64,000 nt of DNA. Source: Streptomyces atroolivaceus. Its GTDB lineage: Bacteria; Actinomycetota; Actinomycetes; Streptomycetales; Streptomycetaceae. Within the stretch, counting starts at the first letter, position 1, and every line of letters begins with the position of its first letter. The stretch covers positions 186,001 through 250,000 of the forward strand of contig NZ_JNXG01000013.1 in the NCBI RefSeq assembly GCF_000717025.1, read 5' to 3'. A program made the position numbers and the translations under genes. The notes under the pieces were generated by a model that worked only from the letters and a program-made list of their open reading frames with translations, did no database searches and was not told the origin of the DNA. Shown piece by piece: positions 50,652 through 60,981 of the stretch.

Positions 50652-51746
50652 TCACGCCTGGCGGCGTGCGGCAATCGCCTCGTACACCATGCCGACGAGC
50701 AGGTCGTCGGCGTCCCGTCGCCCGAACTCCGCGGCGGCACGGGACATCTCGTACAGCCGGTGCGGATCCGAGAGCACCGGAAGGACGTTGCCCTGCACCC
50801 ATTCCGGGGTGAGCGCCGCGTCGTCCACCAGCAGACCACCGCCGGCGTTGACCACCGGCTGGGCGTTGAGCCGCTGTTCGCCGTTGCCGATCGGCAACGG
50901 GACGTAGGCGGCGGGCAGCCCGACGGCGGAGAGTTCGGCGACGGTCATCGCGCCCGCGCGGCAGAGCATCATGTCGGCCGCGGCGTACGCGAGATCCATC
51001 CGGTCCACGTACGGTACCGGGATGTAGGGCGGCATCCCGGGCATGTTGTCGATGCGCGGCAATTCGTTCTTCGGGCCGACCACGTGCAGGATCTGGATTC
51101 CGGACCGCTGGAGCAGCGGTGCGATCCGCGTGACCACCTCGTTGAGGTGACGGGCGCCCTGGGATCCGCCGGAGACGAGCAGGGTCGGCAGATTGGGATC
51201 GAGCCCGAACGCGGCACGCGCCTCCGGGCGGACCCGGGCGCGGTCGAGGGTGGCGATGGTCCGGCGCAGCGGGATGCCGATGTAGCGGGCGCCGCGCAGC
51301 TTGCTGTCGGGGGTGGAGACGGCGACCCCGTGGGCGTACCGCGAACCGATCTTGTTGGCCAGGCCCGGCCGTGCGTTGGCCTCGTGGACGACGATCGGGA
51401 CCCCGACGCGCTTGGCCGCGAGGTAGCCGGGCAGGGCCACGTAGCCCCCGAAGCCGACCACGCAGTCAGCCTTGGTGCGCTCCAGCACCTGCTCGGCGGC
51501 CTTGATGGTGCCGCGCAGCCTTCCCGGGACGGTGATCAGCTCGGGTGTGGGCTTGCGCGGCAGCGGTACCGCAGGGATCAGTGCCAGCTCGTACCCCCGC
51601 TCGGGTACGAGCCTGGTCTCGAGTCCGCGCTCCGTGCCGAGGGCAGTGATTCCCACGGTCGGGTCCTGCCTCCGCAGGGCGTCTGCGAGGGCAAGCGCGG
51701 GCTCGATGTGCCCGGCGGTCCCCCCGCCGGCGAGTACGACATGCAC
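50652..51746 (-). CDS. murG: UDP-GlcNAc:lipid I N-acetylglucosaminyltransferase MurG
   Basis: A 364-residue GT-B glycosyltransferase that makes lipid II at the inner membrane face. N-terminal [20 protein letters not shown] is the conserved G-loop (GGGTAGH in place of the commoner GGGTGGH); other motifs are [52 protein letters not shown] and the sugar-nucleotide site [20 protein letters not shown] followed by [13 protein letters not shown]. It starts 6 bases after the ftsW stop, so it is cotranslated with it. Confidence 0.97.
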   Translation of the reverse strand: MHVVLAGGGTAGHIEPALALADALRRQDPTVGITALGTERGLETRLVPERGYELALIPAVPLPRKPTPELITVPGRLRGTIKAAEQVLERTKADCVVGFGGYVALPGYLAAKRVGVPIVVHEANARPGLANKIGSRYAHGVAVSTPDSKLRGARYIGIPLRRTIATLDRARVRPEARAAFGLDPNLPTLLVSGGSQGARHLNEVVTRIAPLLQRSGIQILHVVGPKNELPRIDNMPGMPPYIPVPYVDRMDLAYAAADMMLCRAGAMTVAELSAVGLPAAYVPLPIGNGEQRLNAQPVVNAGGGLLVDDAALTPEWVQGNVLPVLSDPHRLYEMSRAAAEFGRRDADDLLVGMVYEAIAARRQA

Positions 51747-51752
51747 CGAAAT

Positions 51753-53213
51753 TCACCGCTCTCCGGACGGACGCTTCATGACGCGCCGTCTCATCGTCTT
51801 CCATCTGACCCCGGGCCTCCGCATGGCCAGGGCCGCTTTCGCCGCAGGGTCCTCCCGCGCGAACGCGATCATGAGCCCGACTGCGAACATGGTCGGCAGC
51901 AGAGCCGAGCCCCCGTAGGAGAACAGCGGAAGGGGGACACCGGCGATCGGCAACAGGCCGAGCACCGCACCGATGTTGATCACGGCCTGCGCCGTGATCC
52001 AGGTGGTCACGCCTCCCGCTGCGTACCTCACGAAGGGGTCCTCCGTGCGTCCGGCCACGCGGATACCCGCATAGCCTAGAGCCGCGAAGAGGGCCAGCAC
52101 CGACAGCGTCCCCGCCAGGCCCAGTTCCTCCCCGGTGATCGCGAAGATGAAGTCGGTGTGTGGTTCGGGCAGTTGACCCCATTTTTCCACACTCGCGCCG
52201 AGCCCGGAACCGAACCATCCGCCGGACGCCAGAGCGTAGATTCCGTGCACCGCCTGCCAGCACGAGTCGCCGGGGCCCGGCTCGGACGCGCCGATGCAGC
52301 TGAGCCGCGACATCCGGTTGGGGCTGGTCTTGATGAGGGCGAATCCGATCAGGCCGGCGACGGCGAGCACCCCCGCGAAGAGCCTGGTGGGGGCGCCTGC
52401 CAGCCAGAGCAGGCCGAAAAGGATCGCAGTGAGGATGATCGCGGTGCCCATGTCGCCGCCGAGCATGATCAGTCCGAGCAGCATGAAGGCGACCGGTACG
52501 AGCGGCACCAGCATGTGCTTCCACTGGGTGAGCAGCCGCTTGTCCTGCTTCCGGGCCAGCAGATCCGCGCCCCACAGGATGAGGGCCAGCTTGCCGAACT
52601 CACTGGGCTGCAGCTGGAAGGGGCCGCCGAGATAGATCCAGTTCTGGTTGCCGTTGACCGACATCCCTATCCCCGGCACCTGCACCAGGACCATGAGGAA
52701 GACCGTACCCGCGAGCAGCGGGTAGGCCAGGGCCCGGTGGAGTCTGATGGGCACCCTGGAGGCCAGCAGCATCAGGCCGGCCCCGATCACGGCGGCCAGG
52801 AACTGCTTGCGGAAGAAGTACGTGCCGGGCCGTGCCAGCTCCAGCGCCTTGATCATCGAGGCGGAGTAGACCATCACGAGGCCGAGCACGGTGATCAGCA
52901 GGCTCGACCCGAGGATCAGGTAGTACGCCGTCAGAGGGCGGTCCCAGGCCCGTCGTGCCCGCTCGTACGTCCGCCGGATCCCGGCTCCCCGGGGCGGCCG
53001 GGGCGGCGTACCCGGGCTACGGGCCCCACTCCGCGGTGCGGCGGGCCGTCGGGGGCCGGTGGCGGGCCGGCTCCGCAGGGCGAGACCCGCGAGGGCCCCG
53101 GCGCCCGCGGACAGCGGTCCGGGGAGCGGGGACGGGGTGAGCGCCCGCCTGATCGCCTCCGTCACCCGTGAGCGGTCGGCTCCGCGCGCGGCTGAACTCT
53201 CGTCGGCCGGCAT
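51753..53213 (-). CDS. ftsW: Septal peptidoglycan polymerase FtsW (SEDS family)
   Basis: A 486-residue membrane protein from ATG 53213 with GGAGGGG upstream. About 80 N-terminal residues are a Pro/Arg/Ala-rich cytoplasmic leader, much longer than in E. coli. Ten membrane segments follow with SEDS motifs: VNGNQNWIYLGGPFQLQPSE, FGKLALILWGADLL, GGDMGTAIILTAILFGLL and GVPLPLFSYGGSALLPTMFA. The extracellular loop carries NRMSRLSCIGASEPGPGDSC, with two Cys. FtsW polymerises glycan strands with FtsI cross-linking them. It lies between murD and murG. Confidence 0.96.
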   Translation of the reverse strand: MPADESSAARGADRSRVTEAIRRALTPSPLPGPLSAGAGALAGLALRSRPATGPRRPAAPRSGARSPGTPPRPPRGAGIRRTYERARRAWDRPLTAYYLILGSSLLITVLGLVMVYSASMIKALELARPGTYFFRKQFLAAVIGAGLMLLASRVPIRLHRALAYPLLAGTVFLMVLVQVPGIGMSVNGNQNWIYLGGPFQLQPSEFGKLALILWGADLLARKQDKRLLTQWKHMLVPLVPVAFMLLGLIMLGGDMGTAIILTAILFGLLWLAGAPTRLFAGVLAVAGLIGFALIKTSPNRMSRLSCIGASEPGPGDSCWQAVHGIYALASGGWFGSGLGASVEKWGQLPEPHTDFIFAITGEELGLAGTLSVLALFAALGYAGIRVAGRTEDPFVRYAAGGVTTWITAQAVINIGAVLGLLPIAGVPLPLFSYGGSALLPTMFAVGLMIAFAREDPAAKAALAMRRPGVRWKTMRRRVMKRPSGER

Positions 53214-53342
53214 TGTCGCTGTCCCCTCCACTGCTCGTGCCCGGGGCTGTCGCCGGGGGCCGGGCCCCCGGCGGTCGTGCTCGTGACCGGGCCCCCGGAC
53301 CCTCCCGGCCCTCCGGGACGGTACGACGCGGGAGCGGGCCCG

Positions 53343-54776
53343 TCAGGCGCTCTCGTCGGCGAGTTCGCGGACCGCGTCCGCGAACGCCTCGCCCCGCTTG
53401 TTGTAGTTGACGAACATGTCCATCGAGGCGCAGGCCGGGGCCAGCAGGACGGTGTCACCCGGCCGGGCCAGCAGCGCCGCTTCGCGTACCGCTGCGGACA
53501 TCGCCCCAGTGTCGGTCCGGTCGAGGTCGACCACCGGCACTTCGGGGGCGTGTCGCGCCAGGGCTTCGCGGATCAGCGCCCGGTCGGCACCCATCAGCAC
53601 GGCGCCTCGCAGGCGCTTCGCGGCACCGGTGACCAGTTCGTCGAAGGTGGCGCCCTTGGCGAGGCCTCCGGCGATCCAGACGATCGGTTCGTAGGCCGCG
53701 AGGGAGGCTTCGGCGGCGTGGGTGTTGGTGGCCTTGGAGTCGTCGATGTAGGTGACGCCGGCGACGTCGGCGACGTGTTCGATGCGGTGGGCGTCGGGGT
53801 GGAAGGCCCGCAGCCCGTCGCGTACGGCGGCCGGCTGCACGCCGAAGGCACGGGCCAGCGCCGCCGCGGCCAGGGCGTTGGCGATGTTGTGCGGGGCCGG
53901 CGGGTTGATGTCACCGACCTCGGCGAGCTCCTGGGCCTGCTTCTGACGGTTGGCCACGAAGGCCCGGTCGACGAGGATGCCGTCGACCACCCCGAGCTGC
54001 GAGGGGCCCGGCGTACCGAGGGTGAAGCCGATGGCCCGGCAGCCCTCCTCGACGTCGGCCTCGCGCACGAGGTCCTCCGTGGCTCCGTCCTGCGCGTTGT
54101 AGACGCAGGCGACGCTGTTGCCCTCGTAGATCCGGCCCTTGTCGGCGGCGTAGCCGGCCATGGAACCGTGCCAGTCGAGGTGGTCCGGGGCCAGGTTGAG
54201 CACGGCCCCGGAGTGCGCCCGCAGCGAGGGCGCCCAGTGGAGCTGGTAGCTGGAGAGCTCGACGGCGAGCACGTCGTACGCCTCGTCGTCGAGCACCGCG
54301 TCCAGCAGGGACACCCCGATGTTCCCGACGGCTGCCGTGCGCAGGCCGGCCGCTTCGAGGATCGAGGCGAGCATGCGCACGGTCGTGGTCTTGCCGTTGG
54401 TACCGGTGACCGCGAGCCAGGGTGCGGCGCCGGGTCCCCGCAGCCGCCATGCGAGTTCGACGTCGCCCCAGACGGGGACGTCCGCCTCGGCGGCTGCGAG
54501 GAAGAGGGGCTTGTCCGGCTTCCAGCCGGGAGCCGTGACGATCAGCTCCGTGGACTCGGGCAGGGTCGCGCCGTCGCCCAGGCGCACGGTGATCCCGAGC
54601 GCCTCCAGCTCGGCCGCCTGGGCGCGGGAGCGCTCGTCGTCGCCGTCGTTGACGACGGTGACGAGGGCCCCCCGCTCGTGCAGGGCGCGGGCGGCGGGGA
54701 CACCGCTGACCCCGAGCCCGGCGACCGTGACGTGCTTGCCCTGCCAGTCCACGTTGCTCACTTCTTGGCTGCCCAT
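53343..54776 (-). CDS. murD: UDP-MurNAc-L-alanine:D-glutamate ligase MurD
   Basis: A 477-residue Mur ligase. It has HVTVAGLGVSGVPAARALHE, the ATP loop LAVTGTNGKTTTVRMLASIL, ELSSYQLHW, LAPDHLDWHGSM and the C-terminal VTYIDDSKATNTHAAEASL. ATG 54776 overlaps mraY by 19 bases; the alternative GTG 54761 (VSNVDWQGKHVTVAG) overlaps the mraY stop by only four bases and is equally credible. It adds D-Glu in the cytoplasmic precursor pathway. The 129-base gap to ftsW is the longest break in this part of the cluster. Confidence 0.96.
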   Translation of the reverse strand: MGSQEVSNVDWQGKHVTVAGLGVSGVPAARALHERGALVTVVNDGDDERSRAQAAELEALGITVRLGDGATLPESTELIVTAPGWKPDKPLFLAAAEADVPVWGDVELAWRLRGPGAAPWLAVTGTNGKTTTVRMLASILEAAGLRTAAVGNIGVSLLDAVLDDEAYDVLAVELSSYQLHWAPSLRAHSGAVLNLAPDHLDWHGSMAGYAADKGRIYEGNSVACVYNAQDGATEDLVREADVEEGCRAIGFTLGTPGPSQLGVVDGILVDRAFVANRQKQAQELAEVGDINPPAPHNIANALAAAALARAFGVQPAAVRDGLRAFHPDAHRIEHVADVAGVTYIDDSKATNTHAAEASLAAYEPIVWIAGGLAKGATFDELVTGAAKRLRGAVLMGADRALIREALARHAPEVPVVDLDRTDTGAMSAAVREAALLARPGDTVLLAPACASMDMFVNYNKRGEAFADAVRELADESA

Positions 54777-55828
54777 CCCGCGTAGAAGAGGCCGAGTCCG
54801 ACGATCACGCACATGCCCTGGATGATCCAGAAGCGGACCACGACAAGGACTTCGGACCACCCCTTGAGTTCGAAGTGGTGCTGGAGCGGCGCCATCCGGA
54901 AGACCCGCTTGCCGGTCATCTTGAAGGAGCCGACCTGGATGACCACGGACATGGTGATCATCACGAAGAGGCCGCCGAGGATGGCCATCAGGAACTCCGT
55001 GCGGGAGCAGATGGCCAGGCCCGCGAGCGCGCCGCCGAGGGCGAGCGAACCGGTGTCACCCATGAAGATCTTCGCGGGCGAGGTGTTCCACCACAGGAAG
55101 CCGAAGCAGGCGCCCATCAGCGCGGAGGCCACGACCGCGAGATCGAGCGGGTCGCGTACCTCGAAACACGCCTGGGGGTTGGTGAGGGTGGTCGCGTTGG
55201 CGCAGGACTCCTGGAACTGCCACAGCCCGATGAAGGTGTACGCGCCGAAGACCATCACCGACGCGCCGGTGGCCAGGCCGTCCAGACCGTCCGTCAGGTT
55301 CACGCCGTTCGACATCGCCAGAATCATGAACAGCGCCCAGACACAGAACAGCACCGGGCCGATCGACCAGCCGAAGTCCTCGACGAACGAGAGCCGGGTG
55401 GAGGCCGGGGTGTTGCCGCGGGCGTCCGCGAACTGGAGGGAGAGCACCGCGAAGGCGATGCCGACGATCAGCTGGCCGGCCATCTTGGCCTTGGCCCGCA
55501 GACCCAGCGAGCGCTGCTTCACGATCTTGATGTAGTCGTCGAGGAATCCGACGAGGCCCATGCCGGCCATCAGGAACAGGACGAGGACGCCGGAGAACCG
55601 CATCGGCTCGCCGGTGATCACCTTGGCCAGGACGTACGCGATGATCGTCGCCAGGATGAAGGCGATACCACCCATGGTGGGCGTGCCCTTTTTACTGCCG
55701 TGGGTACGCGGGCCGTCGTCCCGGATGAACTGCCCGTAGCCCTTGCGGGCCAGAAGTTTGATCAGCAGCGGAGTGCCGACCAGGGTCAGGAAGAGCCCTA
55801 TGGCCCCTGCGAAGAGGATCTGCCTCAT
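54758..55828 (-). CDS. mraY: Phospho-MurNAc-pentapeptide transferase MraY
   Basis: A 356-residue membrane enzyme with about ten segments. Motifs are complete: GSKKGTPTMGGIAFILATII, GFLDDYIKIVKQRSLGLRAK, ILAMSNGVNLTDGLDGLATG and the histidine-rich RMAPLQHHFELKGWSE. It transfers phospho-MurNAc-pentapeptide to undecaprenyl phosphate, giving lipid I, and is the target of several nucleoside antibiotics made by Streptomyces. ATG 55828 overlaps the murF stop by four bases. Confidence 0.97.
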   Translation of the reverse strand: MRQILFAGAIGLFLTLVGTPLLIKLLARKGYGQFIRDDGPRTHGSKKGTPTMGGIAFILATIIAYVLAKVITGEPMRFSGVLVLFLMAGMGLVGFLDDYIKIVKQRSLGLRAKAKMAGQLIVGIAFAVLSLQFADARGNTPASTRLSFVEDFGWSIGPVLFCVWALFMILAMSNGVNLTDGLDGLATGASVMVFGAYTFIGLWQFQESCANATTLTNPQACFEVRDPLDLAVVASALMGACFGFLWWNTSPAKIFMGDTGSLALGGALAGLAICSRTEFLMAILGGLFVMITMSVVIQVGSFKMTGKRVFRMAPLQHHFELKGWSEVLVVVRFWIIQGMCVIVGLGLFYAGWAAKK

Positions 55829-57243
55829 CGGACGGCGACCTCGCCCTCGGTCGTCTCCAGCAGTGCCAGGGCGACCTTCTCCAGGCCGACCGACCGGGAC
55901 GCCTTCACCAGCACGACGTCTCCCGGGCGCAGTTCACTGCGCAACAGGTCGACGGCCGCCTGTGCGTCGGACACGTGCACCGACTCCTCACCCCACGAAC
56001 CCTCGTTATATGCGCCCAGTTGCAGCCAGGAGGCTTCTCTTCCTCCGACAGCGACGAGCTTGCTGACGTTGAGCCGGACGGCGAGCCGTCCGACCGCGTC
56101 GTGCTCGGCGAGCGACGCGTCACCGAGCTCGGCCATCTGACCGAGCACCGCCCACGTGCGCCCCCCGTCTGCCCGTCGGGCCTTGCCCATGGCGGCCAGC
56201 GCACGGAGTGCGGCCTTCATGGATTCGGGGTTCGCGTTGTAGGCGTCATTGACGACCGTCACACCGTCCGGACGCTCGGTGACCTCCATGCGCCAGCGGG
56301 AGAGGGTGCCCGCCCCGGAGAGCGCATCGGCGATCTCGGTCACGGACATGCCCAACTCATGGGCGACGGCGGCCGCGGCGAGCGCGTTCGACACGTGGTG
56401 CTCACCGTACAGGCGCAAGGTCACGTCGCTGCACCCGGTAGGTGTGTGGAGCGCGAAAGCGGGGCGGCCGTCGTCCGTGAGCCGCACGTTCTCTCCCCGT
56501 ACGTCCGCATCCGGGGCCTCTCCGAAGAGGACCACCCGGGCTTTTGTGCGGGATGCCATCGCCCTCACGAGAGGGTCGTCGGCGTTGAGGATCGCGGCGC
56601 CGTCCTCCGGAAGGACCTCGACGAGCTCGCCCTTGGCCTGGGCGATCGCCTCGCGGCTGCCGAACTCCCCGATGTGGGCGCTGCCCACGTTGAGTACCAG
56701 GCCGATCCGCGGAGGCGTCAGGTCCGCGAGGTAGTGGATGTGACCGATGCCCCGAGCGCCCATCTCCAGCACGAGATGGCGGGTTTCCGCCGTCGCGCGC
56801 AGCGCGGTCAGCGGCAGACCGATCTCGTTGTTGAGGGACCCGGGCGTCCAGACCGTCGGCGCCTTGCGCTCCAGGAGCTGGGCGATCAGGTCCTTCGTGG
56901 ACGTCTTGCCCGCCGATCCGGTCAGCGCGACGACCGTGGTGCCGAGGCGTTCGACGACGGCGCGGGCGAGCGCGCCGAGCGCGGCCACGACGTCGTCGAC
57001 GACGATCGCCGGGACACCGACGGGGCGGGCGGCCAGCACGGCCACCGCACCCGCCTCGGCGGCGCGCTGCGCGTAGTCGTGGCCGTCGACCCGCTCGCCC
57101 GCGAACGCGGCGAACAGCGAGCCCTGCCGCACCTCCCGGGAGTCGATGACGACGGGGCCGGTGACGACGGCGGAACCGTCCGGTACGTCGTACGGCTGCC
57201 CGCCGACGATTCCGGCGATCTCGGCGAGGGAAAGGGCGATCAC
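55825..57243 (-). CDS. murF: UDP-MurNAc-tripeptide:D-Ala-D-Ala ligase MurF
   Basis: A 472-residue Mur ligase from GTG 57243 (VIALSLAEIAGIVGGQPYDV), with AGGGA just upstream and only 4 bases after murE. ATG 57270, nine codons upstream, overlaps murE and is less likely. Motifs: VIDSREVRQGSLFAAFAGER, VVALTGSAGKTSTKDLIAQL, TPGSLNNEIGLPLTALRA, MGARGIGHIHYLADL and VVNDAYNANPESMKAALRAL. It completes the pentapeptide by adding D-Ala-D-Ala. Confidence 0.96.
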   Translation of the reverse strand: MIALSLAEIAGIVGGQPYDVPDGSAVVTGPVVIDSREVRQGSLFAAFAGERVDGHDYAQRAAEAGAVAVLAARPVGVPAIVVDDVVAALGALARAVVERLGTTVVALTGSAGKTSTKDLIAQLLERKAPTVWTPGSLNNEIGLPLTALRATAETRHLVLEMGARGIGHIHYLADLTPPRIGLVLNVGSAHIGEFGSREAIAQAKGELVEVLPEDGAAILNADDPLVRAMASRTKARVVLFGEAPDADVRGENVRLTDDGRPAFALHTPTGCSDVTLRLYGEHHVSNALAAAAVAHELGMSVTEIADALSGAGTLSRWRMEVTERPDGVTVVNDAYNANPESMKAALRALAAMGKARRADGGRTWAVLGQMAELGDASLAEHDAVGRLAVRLNVSKLVAVGGREASWLQLGAYNEGSWGEESVHVSDAQAAVDLLRSELRPGDVVLVKASRSVGLEKVALALLETTEGEVAVR

Positions 57244-57247
57244 TTGG

Positions 57248-58831
57248 TCATCCCTGACTGTTGTTCTCATGGGTGTGTGCGCGCCCCTCGGGGGCGCGCG
57301 CGGCGCCGGTGCGCCCGAGGGAGCCCTCGATGGCCTCGCGCAGGACCTTCCGGTCGTCGAAGGGGCGTACGACTCCGTGGATGTCCTGGCCCTGCTCGTG
57401 TCCCTTTCCGGCCACCAGTACGGTGTCGCCGGGCTCGGCACGGGCGACCGCGGCGGCGATGGCCGCCGCCCGGTCGGCGTCGACGAGCACGTCGCCACGC
57501 TCGTGGACGGGCACCTCGGCCGCGCCGGAGAGCATCGCGGCGAGGATCGCGAGGGGGTCCTCGGAGCGGGGGTTGTCCGAGGTCAGTACGGCGGTGTCGG
57601 CGAGCCGGGCCGCGGCGGCGCCCATCGGGCCGCGCTTCGTCGTGTCGCGGTCTCCGCCGCAGCCGAGCACGATGTGCACCCGGCCCTCGGTGACCTTCTG
57701 CAGGGAGCGCAGGACGGATTCGACGGCGTCGGTCTTGTGCGCGTAGTCGACGACCGCGAGGTACGGCTGTCCGGCGTCGACCCGTTCCAGCCGGCCGGGG
57801 ACGCCGGGGACGGCCGCGATGCCGTCGGCGGCGGTCTGCGGGTCGACCCCCGCGACAGCCAGGGTCACGACGGCGGCGAGGGTGTTGGCGACGTTGAACG
57901 GGCCGGGAAGGGGCGCCCTGGCGGTGATGCGCTCGCCCTTGGGGCCGATCACCGTGAAGCTGCTGTCCTGGGGGCCGACCTCGACGTCCTCGGCCCGCCA
58001 GTCGGCGTCCGGGTGGCCCTCCGCGGAGAAGGTGACGACCGGAATGGTCGCCTCCTCCACCAGCCTGCGGCCGTACTCGTCGTCGAAGTTGACGACCCCG
58101 AGCTTGCTGCGCCGCGGGGTGAACAGCTGCGCCTTGGCCTGGAAGTAGTCCTCCATCCCGGAGTGGAACTCCATGTGCTCCGGGCTGAGGTTGTTGAACA
58201 CGGCGACGTCGAAGACACAGCCGTCGACCCGGCCGAGCACCAGGGCGTGGCTGGAGACCTCCATGGCGACCGCCTCGACACCGCGTTCACGCATGACGGC
58301 GAAGAGGGCCTGGAGGTCCGTGGCTTCAGGGGTGGTCCGCTCCGACTTGATGCGCTCGTCACCGATCCGCATCTCGACGGTGCCGATCAGCCCGGTGCTG
58401 CGTCCGGCGCCGCGCAGTCCGCCTTCGACGAGGTACGCCGTGGTGGTCTTGCCCGACGTGCCGGTGATGCCGATCTGGAGGAGGCCTACGCCCGGCCGGC
58501 CGTAGATCTCGGCCGCGATCTCACCCATCCGGCCACGGGGGTCGTCGGTGACGAGGACCGGGAGGCCGGTGGCGGTGGCGCGCTCGGCGCCCGCCGGGTC
58601 GGTGAGGATCGCGGCCGCGCCGAGACCCGCGGCCTGGGCGGAGAAGTCGGCACCGTGGAAGCGGGCACCGGGCAGGGCCGCGTACACGTCTCCGGGGCGC
58701 ACGGCCCGGGAGTCGTGGGTGATGCCGGTGACCTCACCGGAATCCTGCGGTCCGGCTCCGAGCCTGGCGGCCAGGTCTCCGAGGGACGTCGGCAGCAGCC
58801 GGTCCGGCCGGGGCGCTCCCGGGTAGGTCAC
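57248..58831 (-). CDS. murE: UDP-MurNAc-dipeptide:diaminopimelate ligase MurE
   Basis: A 527-residue Mur ligase from GTG 58831 (VTYPGAPRPDRLLPTSLGDL) with AAGGA upstream; a GTG 15 codons earlier is possible. Motifs: GITHDSRAVRPGDVYAALPG, ITGTSGKTTTAYLVEGGLRG, TTPEATDLQALFAVMRERGV, SPEHMEFHSGMEDYF and LTSDNPRSEDPLAILAAM. The DNPR block is the diaminopimelate-binding site, consistent with DAP-type wall (LL-DAP in Streptomyces). It lies between ftsI, 163 bases upstream, and murF. Confidence 0.96.
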   Translation of the reverse strand: MTYPGAPRPDRLLPTSLGDLAARLGAGPQDSGEVTGITHDSRAVRPGDVYAALPGARFHGADFSAQAAGLGAAAILTDPAGAERATATGLPVLVTDDPRGRMGEIAAEIYGRPGVGLLQIGITGTSGKTTTAYLVEGGLRGAGRSTGLIGTVEMRIGDERIKSERTTPEATDLQALFAVMRERGVEAVAMEVSSHALVLGRVDGCVFDVAVFNNLSPEHMEFHSGMEDYFQAKAQLFTPRRSKLGVVNFDDEYGRRLVEEATIPVVTFSAEGHPDADWRAEDVEVGPQDSSFTVIGPKGERITARAPLPGPFNVANTLAAVVTLAVAGVDPQTAADGIAAVPGVPGRLERVDAGQPYLAVVDYAHKTDAVESVLRSLQKVTEGRVHIVLGCGGDRDTTKRGPMGAAAARLADTAVLTSDNPRSEDPLAILAAMLSGAAEVPVHERGDVLVDADRAAAIAAAVARAEPGDTVLVAGKGHEQGQDIHGVVRPFDDRKVLREAIEGSLGRTGAARAPEGRAHTHENNSQG

Positions 58832-58994
58832 AGGCGCGTCCTTCTGAGTGGTTTGACACTGATCAGCGTGGGGCACGGCGGTGAGCGTACCGGGCGGACC
58901 GGGCCTCTCGCGAAGTGAGGGGCCGGGGTTGCGGTACTTCTCGTTCCGGTTCCCGGGATCAGGCGTGATGGTCGTCACTGAGGGTTCTCCCGTG

Positions 58995-60977
58995 TTACTC
59001 GCCGGGCTTGAAGGACACGGGCAGTCGGGCGGGAGCGCTGCCGGAGGGAGGCGTCTGGAGGGTCTTCAGGGCGAACTCCATGACCTTCTTGTAGATCGGG
59101 CCGCAGATCTGACCGCCGAAGTAGCTGCCCTTGGTGGGGTTCTGGATGGCGCAGTAGACGGTGATCTGCGGATCGTCGGCCGGGGCGAAGCCCGCGAAGG
59201 AGGCGGTGTAACCCTTGTAGACGCCACGCACGGGGTCGACGCGGTTGGCCGTGCCCGTCTTGCCGGCGACCCGGTAGCCCTGGATGTGGGCCTTGGTCCC
59301 GGTGCCCTCCTCGTCGTCCACCACCGACTCCAGCATCTTCGCCAGGGTCTTGGCCGTCTTCTCACTGACGACCCGGGTGCGTTCGGGGGCCTCGGACGCC
59401 GTGTAGCGGTCGCCCGCGTCCTTGGTCCCGCGGACCAGGGTCGGCTCGATCCGGACCCCGCCGTTGGCGATGGTCTGGTAGACCGACGCGGCCTGCATCG
59501 CGTTGAGCGAGAGGCCCTGGCCGAACGGGATCGTGTACTGCTGCGAGGTCGACCAATCCTGGGGCTTCGCGATGATGCCGGGCGACTCGCCCGGGTAGTC
59601 GAGCCCTGTGGTGCTGCCGATCCCGAATTTACGCAGGTACGAGTAGAGGACCTTGTTGGCCTCGGCCTGGGTCTTCCCGAGCTGGCCGGTCGCCAGGATG
59701 GTGCCGATGTTGCTCGATTTGGCGAGGACGCCGTTGAGCGTGAGGTACCAGGTGGGGTGGTCGATGTCGTCCCTGAACAGCCGGTCGCCCCGGTGCAGCC
59801 GGTTGGGGACGGTGACGTGCGTGCCGGGCGTGGCCACGCCTTCCTCCAGCACCGCGGCCATGGACATGACCTTGCTGGTGGAGCCGGGTTCGTACACGTC
59901 CTGGAGGGCGGCGTTACCGAGGGCGGCCGAGTTGCTCTGCGTGAGGTCGTTCGGGTCGTAACCGGGAGCGTTGGCCATGGCCAGCACCTCACCGGTCCTC
60001 GTGTTCTGGACGACCACGTAGCCGCGGTCCGCCTCGGACTTCTCCACCTGGTCGGCGATGGCTCGCTGGGCGGCCCACTGGATGTCGCGGTCGATGGTCA
60101 GCTCGACGTCGGTACCGGCGACGGCCGGGATCTCCGTGGAGCCGGCGGTCGGTACGGGACGGCCGCCCGCCTGGGCGTAGCGGATCTTGCCGTCCTCGCC
60201 CTGAAGACGCTTGTTCAGCTGCGCTTCCAGCCCGCCGCCGCCCTTGCCCTCGGAGTTGACGAATCCCAGTATTCCGGCGGCGAGGTCGCCGTTGGGGTAC
60301 ACACGCCTGGTGGTGGGCTCCTGGAGCACCCCGGCCAGCACGTCGGCTCCGGGACCGCCGTTCACCCTGTCCTCGGCCGCCTTGTCCGCGAAGACGGATT
60401 TGAGGTCCTTGATCTGTTTCCAGACCTGCGGGGTCTGCCGCCGCGCCAGCACCGTGTAGCGGCTCTCCGGGGTGGAGAGCTTCTTCGCCAGCTCCGCCTC
60501 GTCCTTGCCGAGGATCGGGGCGAGCAGCGCCGCCGCCTGCTGCGGTGCGTCAGGGACCTTGCTGTCCTCGGGTGTGAAGAGCTTCGGGTCGGCGGTGATG
60601 TCGTGCGCGTCGACGCTGGTCGCCAGGGCGATGCCGCTGCGGTCGGTGATCTCGCCGCGTTCGGCGGCGATCGTGTACTCGAGGTAGCGGTTCTTCTGGG
60701 CCTTGGCGGCGTACGTGTCGGCGTCGACCGCCTGCACCTGGAGGAGCCGGACGACGAACGCCAGCATGACGAGGGTCAGGCAGAGGCTGATCAGACGCAG
60801 CCGGGGGCGGGGGCTGCCCAGGCGGATGGGCTGCGGGGAGCCGCCGCGCCTCTTGCCGGCCGCCGGTCGCCGGGCCTCGGGGCGCGCTGTGGAACGTGGG
60901 CGCCTCGACCCGCCGGCCGCGTTACGGGAGCGTGCGGGGCCGGGCACGCGGCGGCGCGGCGGTTCCTTGGTCGGCAC
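58995..60977 (-). CDS. ftsI: Septal transpeptidase FtsI (PBP3)
   Basis: A 660-residue class B penicillin-binding protein from GTG 60977. A basic Pro/Arg-rich leader precedes one membrane segment, RLRLISLCLTLVMLAFVVRL. The pedestal domain is followed by the transpeptidase with all three motifs: the SXXK box VYEPGSTSKVMSMAAVLEEG, the SXN box VLAKSSNIGTILATGQLG and the KTG box YRVAGKTGTANRVDP. It cross-links septal peptidoglycan with FtsW. It starts 4 bases after the ftsL stop, so it is coupled to it. Confidence 0.97.
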   Translation of the reverse strand: MPTKEPPRRRVPGPARSRNAAGGSRRPRSTARPEARRPAAGKRRGGSPQPIRLGSPRPRLRLISLCLTLVMLAFVVRLLQVQAVDADTYAAKAQKNRYLEYTIAAERGEITDRSGIALATSVDAHDITADPKLFTPEDSKVPDAPQQAAALLAPILGKDEAELAKKLSTPESRYTVLARRQTPQVWKQIKDLKSVFADKAAEDRVNGGPGADVLAGVLQEPTTRRVYPNGDLAAGILGFVNSEGKGGGGLEAQLNKRLQGEDGKIRYAQAGGRPVPTAGSTEIPAVAGTDVELTIDRDIQWAAQRAIADQVEKSEADRGYVVVQNTRTGEVLAMANAPGYDPNDLTQSNSAALGNAALQDVYEPGSTSKVMSMAAVLEEGVATPGTHVTVPNRLHRGDRLFRDDIDHPTWYLTLNGVLAKSSNIGTILATGQLGKTQAEANKVLYSYLRKFGIGSTTGLDYPGESPGIIAKPQDWSTSQQYTIPFGQGLSLNAMQAASVYQTIANGGVRIEPTLVRGTKDAGDRYTASEAPERTRVVSEKTAKTLAKMLESVVDDEEGTGTKAHIQGYRVAGKTGTANRVDPVRGVYKGYTASFAGFAPADDPQITVYCAIQNPTKGSYFGGQICGPIYKKVMEFALKTLQTPPSGSAPARLPVSFKPGE

Positions 60978-60981
60978 TGCG